A DNA stretch of 64,000 nucleotides from an uncultured Paracoccaceae bacterium (GTDB taxonomy: Bacteria > Pseudomonadota > Alphaproteobacteria > Rhodobacterales > Rhodobacteraceae): contig CANMKS010000001.1 in assembly GCA_947498645.1 (NCBI GenBank), positions 1,774,032 to 1,838,031 on the forward strand, read 5' to 3'. The notes under the pieces were generated by a model. It was not told the DNA's origin, did no database searches, and saw only the letters and a list, made by a program, of their open reading frames with translations. Shown one piece after another: positions 1-8,500 of the stretch. The translations under genes and the position numbers were made by a program. Numbering within the stretch: the first letter of the stretch is position 1; each line of letters starts with the position of its first letter.

Positions 1-645
1 GTGGTTGCTCTTTTCAGCCATCGCAATTTTGCCGTCGGGATCACCTTCAAAAAGACCGAGGTACTGCTGAGCGCGCTGTTCGGGTTCATCATCCTGGGCG
101 ATACGTTCACCACCCTGACAATCCTTGCGATGCTGATCGGGTTGGGTGGGGTTCTGCTGCTGTCGGATCCACCGGACGGTGTGGGGCCGTGGCATCAACG
201 CATCTTTAACAAGGCGACCGCATTGGGGCTTGGGGCAGGGGTGCTGTTTGGCATTTCGGGCAACGGTTATCGCGGGGCGTCGCTCTCCTTGGCGGATGGC
301 GATGTGTTTTACCGTGCCATCATGACGCTGGCCTTTGTGACCGCGTTTCAGACCATCGCCATGGCTGCGTGGCTGGCATGGCGAGAACGGGGCGAGATCA
401 TGCGGGTTCTGTCGGCATGGCGTGTTGCGGGCCTCGTGGGGGTGACCAGCATGATTGGGTCGATCTGCTGGTTTACCGCCTTTACCCTGCAGAACGCGGC
501 TTATGTGAACGCGGTCGGGCAGATTGAACTGCTCTTTTCGCTGCTGATTGGCGCATTTGTTTTTGGGGAAAAGGTGACGACACGCGAATGGCAAGGATTG
601 CTGTTGCTTACGCTCAGCATCATCATGCTGGTGTTGTTGCTCTAA
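1..645 (+). CDS. EamA/DMT-family transporter, 5' end cut by window edge
   Basis: The 214 visible residues are a run of hydrophobic helices of the drug/metabolite transporter (EamA) type, with a C-terminal repeat carrying the typical ending QIELLFSLLIGAFVFGEK. Family members have about 300 residues and ten helices in two EamA repeats; here only part of the first repeat is present, so the gene starts before the window and the GTG at base 1 is internal. It probably exports or imports a small metabolite across the inner membrane; the substrate cannot be read. The stop overlaps the convergent NUDIX gene by 4 bases. Confidence 0.85.
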   Translation: MVALFSHRNFAVGITFKKTEVLLSALFGFIILGDTFTTLTILAMLIGLGGVLLLSDPPDGVGPWHQRIFNKATALGLGAGVLFGISGNGYRGASLSLADGDVFYRAIMTLAFVTAFQTIAMAAWLAWRERGEIMRVLSAWRVAGLVGVTSMIGSICWFTAFTLQNAAYVNAVGQIELLFSLLIGAFVFGEKVTTREWQGLLLLTLSIIMLVLLL

Positions 646-1319
646 AGCGGGCTGCGGCCACCCAGTCGGCTGATCAGATGGGCCTCATCATCGTTGCGAA
701 AAAACGGTACGCTGGCGGGTGGGCCACCGCGCGCCAGATGGCCAGCCAGTTCGGCCAGAACAATTTGCGTGATGAAGGGCAGGTCAAATGTCCGCGCGTG
801 GGATAATGGCACCCATTGCAAATGGGCAAGCTCGTCCTCGGCCCCCGAAAAATCATCAGGGTCGCCGATCAGCTCTGCTGCATCGGCCAGAAAGAACCTT
901 GCATCAAAACGGCGAGGCCGTCCGGCGGGTGTCACGGCGCGAAAGAAGAATTGCAAGGCCGCCCCATTTGGAATGTGCCCGGTGGCGGCGAAGCCGCGCC
1001 AGCCTTGCGGGGCATCGGGCCAATCCTGCGGATGACCAAGCACCTGTCCGGTTTCCTCCCAAAGTTCGCGAATGGCGGCTGCGGCAAGGGTGTTGCTGGC
1101 ACGGGTGCTTTCCTCGGTCAGGCGGGCCGCGTCCAGATCAGGCAGAGGGGCAAGCGGCACGGTGGCGTCATTGTCATCAACCGCACCGCCGGGAAAGACA
1201 AATTTGCCCGGCATGAACGTCGCCTTTGCGCCGCGCTGGCCCATCAATACCGACGGTGCAGTGCCTGCATCGCGCAGAAGGATCAGTGTTGCCGCGTCGC
1301 GGATTGCCGCCTTATCCAT
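642..1319 (-). CDS. NUDIX hydrolase (NUDT7/19-like, extended box)
   Basis: A 225-residue protein with the core RELWEETG of a Nudix box, so a Mg-dependent hydrolase of a nucleoside-diphosphate-linked compound. The leading part of the box (FPGGAVDDND) is separated from RELWEETG by about 40 residues, an insertion seen in the NUDT7/NUDT19-like branch, which includes CoA-diphosphate hydrolases. Substrate is therefore possibly acyl-CoA or another dinucleotide, but this is inference. It converges on the upstream exporter (4-base overlap) and lies 6 bases downstream of the DUF983 gene on the same strand, so the two are probably co-transcribed. Confidence 0.88.
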   Translation of the reverse strand: MDKAAIRDAATLILLRDAGTAPSVLMGQRGAKATFMPGKFVFPGGAVDDNDATVPLAPLPDLDAARLTEESTRASNTLAAAAIRELWEETGQVLGHPQDWPDAPQGWRGFAATGHIPNGAALQFFFRAVTPAGRPRRFDARFFLADAAELIGDPDDFSGAEDELAHLQWVPLSHARTFDLPFITQIVLAELAGHLARGGPPASVPFFRNDDEAHLISRLGGRSPL

Positions 1320-1325
1320 CTCGAC

Positions 1326-1715
1326 CTAACCGTTGTGCCCGAACCCGTGCATCCGCCGGGCCCACTGAATGGCCACAACCATGCCCTTCATGCGCGGCAA
1401 AAGAAAGAGCGACAAGGCAACCGAGCCAACGGTGAGTGTTGTCGCCATCACCCAAGGTTCTGGCCGGAAATACACCCACATGAAATGGATTGCGAAGGCA
1501 AGGATATGCCCCACCACAAGGATGGTCAGATAGGCCGGACCATCGTCAGCGCGGTGATGAAACAGCTCTTCTTCGCAATTCGGGCAGGTATCGGCGACCT
1601 TGAGGTACTTCGTGAATAGCTTGCCTTCACCGCATTGCGGACAGCGGCAGCGAAGCCCGCGCCAGAGGGCAGGCTTGGTTGGGCGGTCGTCGATCTGGAA
1701 CTCTGCATTGGTCAT
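1326..1715 (-). CDS. DUF983 family membrane protein with CPxC zinc ribbon
   Basis: A 129-residue protein. The N-terminal half holds the family hallmark of two Cys pairs, CRCPQCGEGKLF and CPNCEEE, followed by HHRADDGPAY; two hydrophobic helices follow. The frame stays open far upstream to about 2207, but those residues are low-complexity antisense of the EF-hand gene. I chose the ATG at 1715 because a GGAG lies 7 bases before it; an ATG at 1721 would sit only about 1 base from that GGAG. DUF983 proteins are common in alphaproteobacteria and have no assigned function; a zinc-binding membrane role is inferred from the Cys pairs. Confidence 0.85.
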   Translation of the reverse strand: MTNAEFQIDDRPTKPALWRGLRCRCPQCGEGKLFTKYLKVADTCPNCEEELFHHRADDGPAYLTILVVGHILAFAIHFMWVYFRPEPWVMATTLTVGSVALSLFLLPRMKGMVVAIQWARRMHGFGHNG

Positions 1716-1890
1716 TTTCATGCTCCGGTTGTTGGCCCTGAAATGGACTATTGCCGCGTCCATTGGAAGAGGGTGCGCTGATTTGACCAGAAGAGTTTTT
1801 CGCAAACCCGCGACGGAAACGGAGTGCCGCCGCGTTGAAGGAGGGTCAGCAGCGCAGAAGGCTGCGGGATATGATGAAAAGGAAAGACAA

Positions 1891-2346
1891 ATGAAAACCA
1901 AGATTTTGATGGCAGCACTTCTTTCAGGCCTCGTTTTGACCGCAGGTGCGGCATCTGCCGAAAACCACCGCGAGCGTCCTGACTTTGCGACATTGGATGC
2001 AAATGGTGACGGTGCCCTGACACTGGATGAATTGCAGGCCCGTGGCGCGGCGCGCTTTGCCGAGGCGGATGTAAATGGCGATGGTGCCCTGTCCCCAGAG
2101 GAAATGGCCGCCGCCGCTGAGGCGCGCAATGCAGATCGCGTGGCCCGGATGATTGAACGCCATGATGAGAATGGTGATGGTCTGTTGCAGCAGGATGAGT
2201 TGCCCACACGTGGTCAGGATCGCGCAGAACGCATGTTCGAACGGGCTGACGTCAACGACGACGGCACGATTTCCGAGGAGGAATTTGAGGTCGCCAAAGA
2301 GCGGATGCGCGCGCACAGTGGCAACGGCCGCAAAGGTCGCGGGTAG
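1891..2346 (+). CDS. Secreted EF-hand calcium-binding protein
   Basis: A 151-residue protein with an N-terminal signal peptide (MKTKILMAALLSGLVLTAGA, cleavage probably after ASA), so periplasmic. Four canonical EF loops follow: DANGDGALTLDE, DVNGDGALSPEE, DENGDGLLQQDE and DVNDDGTISEEE. All have Asp at 1, Asn/Asp at 3, Asp at 5, Gly at 6 and Glu at 12, so all should bind Ca2+. The start is the ATG after AAAGGA. It lies 72 bases upstream of an ECF sigma factor gene on the same strand; together with the two following genes this suggests a periplasmic sensing module. Its exact role is not known. Confidence 0.9.
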   Translation: MKTKILMAALLSGLVLTAGAASAENHRERPDFATLDANGDGALTLDELQARGAARFAEADVNGDGALSPEEMAAAAEARNADRVARMIERHDENGDGLLQQDELPTRGQDRAERMFERADVNDDGTISEEEFEVAKERMRAHSGNGRKGRG

Positions 2347-2354
2347 GGCTGGTT

Positions 2355-2402
2355 CGGCAGGGGCGTCTCTTCCCCTGCCGATTGCCAGTTATCGGCAATC
2401 GG
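2355..2402 (+). promoter_or_regulatory. Two overlapping hairpins between EF-hand and sigma genes
   Basis: CGGCAGGGG (2355-2363) pairs with CCCCTGCCG (2372-2380), and CCGATTGCC (2378-2386) pairs with GGCAATCGG (2394-2402). The arms share bases 2378-2380, so the two stems cannot both form completely. No U tract follows, so neither is a clear terminator. They could reduce read-through or set the expression ratio of the EF-hand and sigma genes; function is inferred. Confidence 0.45.
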
Positions 2403-2418
2403 GCTAGCAATTTCAGCA

Positions 2419-3012
2419 ATGACCACTTCGCCAGACCCTTTTGCGGGTGCATCCGACGCCGCCGTCCTGGTTGCTTTCGCCAATGGCGATGGGCAGGCGG
2501 CGCGTGTGTTGACGGCGCGGCTTTTGCCGCGGGTGCTGGCGCAGGCAACGCGCTTGCTGGCCAATCCGGCCGAAGCCGAGGATGTGGCGCAGGATGCGAT
2601 GATGCGCTTGTGGAAGGTGGCACCAGAGTGGCGGCAGGATGAGGCGCAGATCAGCACGTGGCTTTACCGTGTGGTGGCAAACCTCTGCACGGACCGGTTG
2701 CGCAAAAGGCGCAGTGTGGCCCTTGATCAGGTGGCCGAGCCCTTGGACGGCAGCCCCAGCGTGGCAGCGCAAATGCAAACACAGGCGCGGATGCGGGCGC
2801 TGTCAGATGCAATGGCAGCCTTGCCGGAAAGGCAGGCGCAAGCGGTGTCACTGCGACACCTTGAGGGGCTCTCGAACCCTGAAATCGCGCAAATCATGGA
2901 CATCAGCGTGCGGTCCGTGGAAAGTTTGACAGCACGCGGAAAACGGGCCCTTGCCGAGGTTATGGCAGGGCGAAAGGCAGAACTGGGGTATGACGATGAC
3001 GAACCCGAATGA
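2419..3012 (+). CDS. ECF-type RNA polymerase sigma factor
   Basis: A 197-residue sigma-70 family protein with only regions 2 and 4, as in ECF sigma factors. Region 2 contains AEDVAQDAMMRLW and STWLYRVVANLCTDRLRKR; region 4 contains LPERQAQAVSLRHLEGLSNPEIAQIM and a recognition helix SVRSVESLTARGKRAL. It should redirect RNA polymerase to a small stress regulon. The ATG has no obvious Shine-Dalgarno sequence, so a slightly later start is possible. Its 3' end overlaps the next gene by 23 bases, which implies co-translation with a probable regulator. Which ECF group it belongs to was not determined. Confidence 0.92.
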   Translation: MTTSPDPFAGASDAAVLVAFANGDGQAARVLTARLLPRVLAQATRLLANPAEAEDVAQDAMMRLWKVAPEWRQDEAQISTWLYRVVANLCTDRLRKRRSVALDQVAEPLDGSPSVAAQMQTQARMRALSDAMAALPERQAQAVSLRHLEGLSNPEIAQIMDISVRSVESLTARGKRALAEVMAGRKAELGYDDDEPE

Positions 3013-3355
3013 CGACATGCTTGATGATCTGTTTACACAGGCCAGCGCGCAGCCACCTGCACAGCCAAGCGAAGATTTGATTGCGCGGGTGTTGGCGGAT
3101 GCCGCGGGCGTTCAGCCAGCGCCCTCTGCCCATGTGATCGGTCAACCCGGACTGTGGGCCCGCATCATGGATGCCATCGGCGGATGGCCTGCGCTGGGCG
3201 GGCTGGCTGCGGCGACCGTTGCGGGGATTTGGGTTGGCGTTGCACCGCCTGCCTCGGTCAGTGATCTGACGGCGCGCTTGATGGGAGATACGGTGAGTGT
3301 TGATCTTTTTTCGACGACTTTGTTGCTGGATGCGGGGGCTTTGAGTGATGGTTGA
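2990..3355 (+). CDS. Single-pass membrane protein, candidate anti-sigma factor
   Basis: A 121-residue protein starting MTMTNPNDDMLDDLF, overlapping the end of the sigma gene; the ATGACGATGACG start is chosen because earlier residues repeat the sigma coding sequence in another frame. It has an acidic cytoplasmic-type N-terminus, a Pro/Gln-rich stretch, and one hydrophobic segment around residues 63-85 (GGLAAATVAGIWVGVAPP). No zinc-binding HxxxCxxC motif of ZAS anti-sigma factors is present. Position immediately after an ECF sigma gene and the single membrane span make it a candidate anti-sigma factor, but homology does not show this. It overlaps the next gene by 8 bases. Confidence 0.75.
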   Translation: MTMTNPNDDMLDDLFTQASAQPPAQPSEDLIARVLADAAGVQPAPSAHVIGQPGLWARIMDAIGGWPALGGLAAATVAGIWVGVAPPASVSDLTARLMGDTVSVDLFSTTLLLDAGALSDG

Positions 3356-3839
3356 GAATACGCCTGCCGCGACGAAACCGCGCCGCATATGGAAAATTGT
3401 GCTGGCGCTGTCACTGGCGCTGAATCTGGCGGTTGCCGGTATTGTCGTGGGCTCTATCGCTTCTGGCCGGGCCGGGCCGGATGGTCCGCGCAGCTTTGAT
3501 CTTGGGATCGGCCCGATGACACGTGCGCTGACCCGGCAAGAGCGCCGTGCGATTGGACAGAGCCTGCGTGAAAGCCGTGCACTGCATGATCTGAACCCAC
3601 GCGAACGCATCGGCGGGTTGGTTGCGGCCTTGCAGGCCGACCCGTTTGACCCCGCCGTATTGCAGGCGCTGCTGGATGCGCAGTCGCAAAAGATGGATGA
3701 CGTGCGGATGCGGGCGCAGGCCGCATTCTTGGCATTGGTGACAGATATGACACCAGAGCGTCGCGCGGAATTTGCAGCGCAGCTTCGCGAAGAGTTGTCG
3801 CGCCCCCGTCCGTTTCGGGACCGGCCTTCAGGCGGCTGA
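3348..3839 (+). CDS. Periplasmic heavy-metal-sensor-like protein (CpxP/ZraP-type)
   Basis: A 163-residue protein: a short basic N-terminus, one membrane anchor (IVLALSLALNLAVAGIVVGS), then a helical domain rich in Arg, Glu and Gln with the pattern LTRQERRAIGQSLRE and MTPERRAEFAAQLREEL. This matches the Metal_resist/CpxP-like periplasmic sensor group, related to Spy, CpxP and ZraP, which bind metals or damaged proteins. The ATG at 3348 overlaps the previous gene, so translation is probably coupled. Last gene of the EF-hand, sigma, membrane protein, sensor module. It converges with the pleD-like gene with a 12-base overlap. Actual ligand is unknown. Confidence 0.8.
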   Translation: MVENTPAATKPRRIWKIVLALSLALNLAVAGIVVGSIASGRAGPDGPRSFDLGIGPMTRALTRQERRAIGQSLRESRALHDLNPRERIGGLVAALQADPFDPAVLQALLDAQSQKMDDVRMRAQAAFLALVTDMTPERRAEFAAQLREELSRPRPFRDRPSGG

Positions 3840-5213
3840 TTTGCTCATCGCGACCTGATTGCGGCCGCTGGATTTCGCCCGGAAAAGCGCCTTGTCGGCG
3901 CTGGTGCAGATCTTGCCGATCGCGGGGTTATCGGTGGCGCAAGGCGCGCTGACGGCAACCCCGACAGAGATTGTCACACTGATCGGGCTACCGTCTTCGG
4001 CGTGGGCCAGAACAGAGCCGTCGATCAGATGGCGCAGCCGATCGGCGGCAAGACGTGCCTGTGTCTTGGTTGTGCCGGGCATGGCGATCAAAAACTCTTC
4101 CCCACCCATGCGCGCCACCAAGTCAATCGCCCGCAAATTGGCGCGCAGGTGCGTCGAAAGCTGGCACAACACAGCATCACCCGCTGGGTGCCCGTAGGTG
4201 TCATTGACCGCCTTAAAATAGTCGATATCGATCATCATCACCGCAAAGGGTTGCCTTGTGGCCACCGCCTGTTCGGCCATGCGCGCCAGATGCGGTTCGG
4301 CATAGCGCCTGTTATAAAGCCCGGTGAGCGGATCAGTGATGGCGGCCTGCAAGCCGCTGCGCACCGTATCACGCAGCTTGTCCTGTCCCAGCTTGCGCTG
4401 GATCAGTGCCCGCGCCCGCAGTTTCAGTTCACCTTCGCAGCAATCGGCAGGCACCACATCGTCTGCACCCAGATCAAGAAACATTGCGGCCACTTCATGT
4501 GCATCTTTTGGCACAACGATCAACTGTGCAGCCCAGCGTGTTTCAACCCTTGCGCGCAAATCCGACACAAGCCCAAACAATGTGCCTTGTTCTTTGCCGC
4601 AGGCATCAATGACAAACAGATCTGGTGCCTGCTCTGCGCCGGTGTCGGCCAAAACGGATGCGGGGGCGCGTTGCGGGATGTCCTGTCGTAGCCCAGCTTG
4701 GAGCTTGCGGCAGAGGGGCAGATTATCACCCGTCTGATCGGTCAACAGTGCCACCCGCGCTGCGGGCGCAAAGGGGGCGGCTTTTTCGTCAAATCCAAGG
4801 GCGCAGCTTGTACTTTCGCGCAGGGCAAGCTCTTCTCTTGTGCTGCGCACGCGCAAAAGACTGCGAATCCGTGCCAGCAGCAGCGTATCATTGATGGGCA
4901 GGGCCAGGATATCATCAGCACCGGCATCAAGCGCCGCAAATCGGGCGGTTGCGGTATCGGCCCCGCCAACGGCGATGATGGCAACTGTCGCGGTTTCAGC
5001 GGATTTACGCAGTTGTCGGCAAAAATCATACCGGTTTTCAGAGGCATCACACAGATTGATCAGGATCAGGTCAGGCCGCGTCTGTGAAATCAGTGCCTTC
5101 GCCTCTTTTGCTGTGGCGCAGGCATCGACGGCAAAATGCGCCGCCAGCATTTTGACCCTCAATACAATTCTGTTTGTCGCGGCTGCGTCAATGATCAATA
5201 TACGCCCAGACAT
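3828..5213 (-). CDS. pleD: PleD-like diguanylate cyclase with degenerate receiver
   Basis: A 461-residue protein with the PleD layout: receiver domain (about 1-120), second receiver-like adaptor (about 150-270) and GGDEF domain (about 290-455). It makes cyclic di-GMP from two GTP. The active site is RMGGEEF (369-374), and RAID (361-364) is the RxxD inhibitory site placed five residues before it as in PleD. In receiver 1 the positions matching PleD D10, phospho-acceptor D53 and the conserved Lys of the KP motif read Ala, Asn (N53) and Leu, so phosphorylation-dependent dimerisation appears lost. It diverges from the DUF3572 gene 99 bases away, a pairing frequent in this class. Confidence 0.9.
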   Translation of the reverse strand: MSGRILIIDAAATNRIVLRVKMLAAHFAVDACATAKEAKALISQTRPDLILINLCDASENRYDFCRQLRKSAETATVAIIAVGGADTATARFAALDAGADDILALPINDTLLLARIRSLLRVRSTREELALRESTSCALGFDEKAAPFAPAARVALLTDQTGDNLPLCRKLQAGLRQDIPQRAPASVLADTGAEQAPDLFVIDACGKEQGTLFGLVSDLRARVETRWAAQLIVVPKDAHEVAAMFLDLGADDVVPADCCEGELKLRARALIQRKLGQDKLRDTVRSGLQAAITDPLTGLYNRRYAEPHLARMAEQAVATRQPFAVMMIDIDYFKAVNDTYGHPAGDAVLCQLSTHLRANLRAIDLVARMGGEEFLIAMPGTTKTQARLAADRLRHLIDGSVLAHAEDGSPISVTISVGVAVSAPCATDNPAIGKICTSADKALFRAKSSGRNQVAMSKSAA

Positions 5214-5312
5214 GGTTTGCTCCTACGTTGGGCCTTCTGGCCCCGGTCCCAGTGCCAAGCAAAGTCGCCATGTTTGGTTAAGAAAACGTTTCTCCGGGCG
5301 TAAGGAAGATCA

Positions 5313-5591
5313 ATGACCCCTGAACAGGCCGAATTAATCGCACTCAAAGGACTGGCCTGGCTGGCCGCCAACGAAGAGCTTTGCCCTGTTTTTCTTGGGG
5401 CGAGCGGAGGAACTGTGGATGATATGCGCAACAGAGCGACCGATCCTGCGTTTCAGGCGGCAGTTCTGGACTTTATCACCATGGATGACGACTGGGTCGT
5501 GACATTCTGCGACAGCATTGATCTGGGATATGATCAACCGCTGCGGGCACGCTATGCCCTACCGGGTGCCGAAGCGGTGCATTGGACCTAG
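5313..5591 (+). CDS. DUF3572 family protein
   Basis: A 92-residue acidic soluble protein, starting MTPEQAELIALKGLAWLA and containing FITMDDDWVVTFCDSIDL, recognisable as the DUF3572 family that sits next to pleD-type genes in many alphaproteobacteria. No catalytic motif, signal peptide or membrane helix is visible. Function is unknown; the conserved pairing with a c-di-GMP synthase gene is the only hint. Its stop overlaps the end of the convergent reductive dehalogenase gene by 4 bases. Confidence 0.85.
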   Translation: MTPEQAELIALKGLAWLAANEELCPVFLGASGGTVDDMRNRATDPAFQAAVLDFITMDDDWVVTFCDSIDLGYDQPLRARYALPGAEAVHWT

Positions 5592-8500
5592 AGGTCGATC
5601 TTTATCGTGTCACCGGCGTTCTTGGCGCGGCTTTGGCATAGAATCATCTGACCTTCGCGCTGCGCTTTTGACAGCACAAAATCCCGGTGCTCGACCTCAC
5701 CTGCAAGCACGCCGCATTTGCACACACCGCATAAGCCGTCCGCACATTTCACGTCCACATGTACCCCGGCAGCGAGCAACGCATCTGACGCCGATTGATC
5801 GGCGGCGACAGGGATTTCGCGCCCGTCTTGCAAGGCAAGCGTGAAAGGGTGGTTTTCATATTCCGGCTGCTCTGGCACAGCAAAATATTCCAGATGCCGG
5901 GCGTCTTCGGGGAAACCATTGGCCTCTGCCATAGCCATCACAGCGGCCATGAAAATGTCGGGTCCGCAGGTGTAGACATGGGCACCGGGCTCATAGCTGG
6001 TGAGTGCCGCAAGATCGGCGCGGGTTCCTTCGGATGAAATATGCAGGTGAACCTTGTCGGCCCATGGCACATTTGTCAGATCGTCCAAAAACCCGGCCGT
6101 GTCGCGCGACCGGATGCAATAATGCAAGGAAAACTCTGCCCCAATCGCATGTAACCGATGCGCCATGGCAATCATCGGCGTGATGCCGATACCCCCGCCG
6201 AACAGCAACGTTCTAGTGGCGGTCTCTTCTAACGGGAAGTGATTGATCGGGGGTGAGATGAAAACCCGCCGCCCTTCGTTGAAGATGCGATGCATGAGCT
6301 TGGAGCCGCCACGCCCTTCATCTTCGCGCAATACGGCAATCTGGTATTTGGACCGGTCAGCGGGATCGCCGCTAAGCGAGTATTGCCGAAAGAATTCCGG
6401 GGCCACAACAACGTCGATATGCGCCCCCGCCGTGGCCGGTGGCAGGTCGCCGCCATCGGGGCGTGAGAATTCATATTTCGTTACCCCGTCGGCCATCTGT
6501 TCGGCCCTGCTGATTATCACGGGAATAACCGGCGCGTCGCCTTGAACCGGTGTATACGTATGTTCTGGTGCATCACCCTTGGCCCGACGGCGTTTGTGTT
6601 CGTCTGCCGGGATCATCGCCTCATAGGCGGCGATGCCCGCCTCGCGGTCCATTGGCGCAGGCCAGGGGTAGGGGGGCGGTGCAAGTGGGGCTGGGTAGAC
6701 GGCAAGCGTCTGATCTTCGAATTTCAGGTCAAGATCGGTTTGCAGATCGCGCGCGTTCACAGGGTGGCGCGATGGGCGGTAGGCGCCGTCGTCCTCCATC
6801 TCCAGGTTCCACCACCATTTCTTGACGGGGTTGATGGATCCTTTGCCCAGCTTGTCATCAAGTGCGGCGAGCGTTTTGGCGGCCTGCGGCACGGTCATGG
6901 CAAGTTTGCGAAATGGTGCTTCGGCAAACAGGCCTTCCAAATTCCACGGGCAGGTTTTCATGCAGCGCCCGCACATGGCTCCGTTTTTCTGGCTTACCCG
7001 ATAGGTCGTGCATTTCTGGCTGTCGGATTTCCAGATTTCATAGCCGTTGAACATCAGTTTTGGCCCGGCGGTGATGGCCCCCGACGGGCATTCGCGGGCG
7101 CATTTGTTGCAGGCATCGCAGAACTTTTGCAGGCCAAAATCAATCGGCTTGTCATGCGTCATCGGCATGTTGGTTGTCACGACACCGGATTTCAGGCGCG
7201 GCCCAAGGAAAGGGTTGAGGATCACCTCGCCGATCCGGCTGACCTCGCCCAGTCCGGCAAGAAGCAGGAGCGGCGGGTGCAGGACTTCTTCGTCCATGAC
7301 AGAGTGGACGCGCGCGGTATAGCCAAGGTTGCGCAGGTGCTGCGCCAGCACCCCGCCAAGCAGCGAAAACCGCAGATACGCCCGCATGGATTGCGCACAG
7401 GCGATCCAGTCGTCGCCGGATGCCCCTTCCATCGTTTCATGCCCCTGATCAATGATCATGGAAATGGCGTTGCCGTGGTAGGGGGAGATCGGCTCTCCTG
7501 CAGCGTCATGGCTGTAGTAGGTCCAGTCGGGGCAGGCAGAAAGCCCGACCGCATCAACGCCCAGGAAGTAGAGTGCTGATTTGATGTTGGCGGCGTTATT
7601 CGCAGGAGTATCTGTGGTTTCTGCGCCTTTTGCTTTGCCATCCTGCAGCAAGACGAAAGCGCCAAGCGATGGGCGGAACGCATAGGCCGCCGCGGATTTG
7701 CGCACGTAGTTGCCGTTTTTGGTGGCGTCTTGCACGTGTTTGCCCATGTCGCCAAACAGCGCCCGCGCAAAAAGGTTGGCGCGTTTGGGCACGCGGGCGA
7801 CATTGGCCCAGTCGATATAGGTGGTCGGTTCATCCACACGTTTGAGCGTCTCAAACGGGTGCGGCCCATCGGCGTAGTTGCGTTTGGCATAAGGGTCGCG
7901 GGTCCGGGCGGACTTGGCGTGGTCCCCCAGCCCGGTCTGATAGCTGCCCGGTGGTGTCTGGCCAGCGATGATCGGTTGATCCGGGGTCATTGCCAGCGTC
8001 GTTGTGACAGCTGCCAAACCGTATTGGTCGCCGGTAAACGGGTTCAGCAGTTTGCCGTTTTCAAGTGCCACCAACCCGGCGCTTGCGGCCAGTCCACCCA
8101 AATGCACGTCGGATGCCGCCATGGAATGCGCCCGTGCATCATAGCCCAATGTGCGGATGTAGCTAGCCAAGGTCACGGCAGTTTCCATGCCGCGCAGGCA
8201 GGCGCGGTGGGGCAGGGCGTCCGCGATCCAGTCAGCGCCCGGTTCGTCCGTGCGGGGCGCGCGCGGGTGATCATACAGAAACACAAGTGCATGGGTGTGG
8301 TGCCGGCAATCTTCGGGCGGCAGGGCCATGCTTTCGCGCAGGCCCGCCATGATGACGTCAATACCGGCGGCCAGCGTTTTGGTCTGCATGGTGCGCAGTT
8401 TGTCGGCCAAGCGGTCAACATCGGGATTTGCCAGTGGCGTTTCCAGCCGGGTCGCCGGTGGGATTTCGCAAATACCAACCATGCTAGCATCGCAGTAGTA

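Noticed and set aside
1722..2207. N-terminal extension of the DUF983 protein
   Set aside because: The frame is open up to 2207 but the extra residues are Ser/Arg/Ala low-complexity antisense of the EF-hand gene; a ribosome site sits before 1715.
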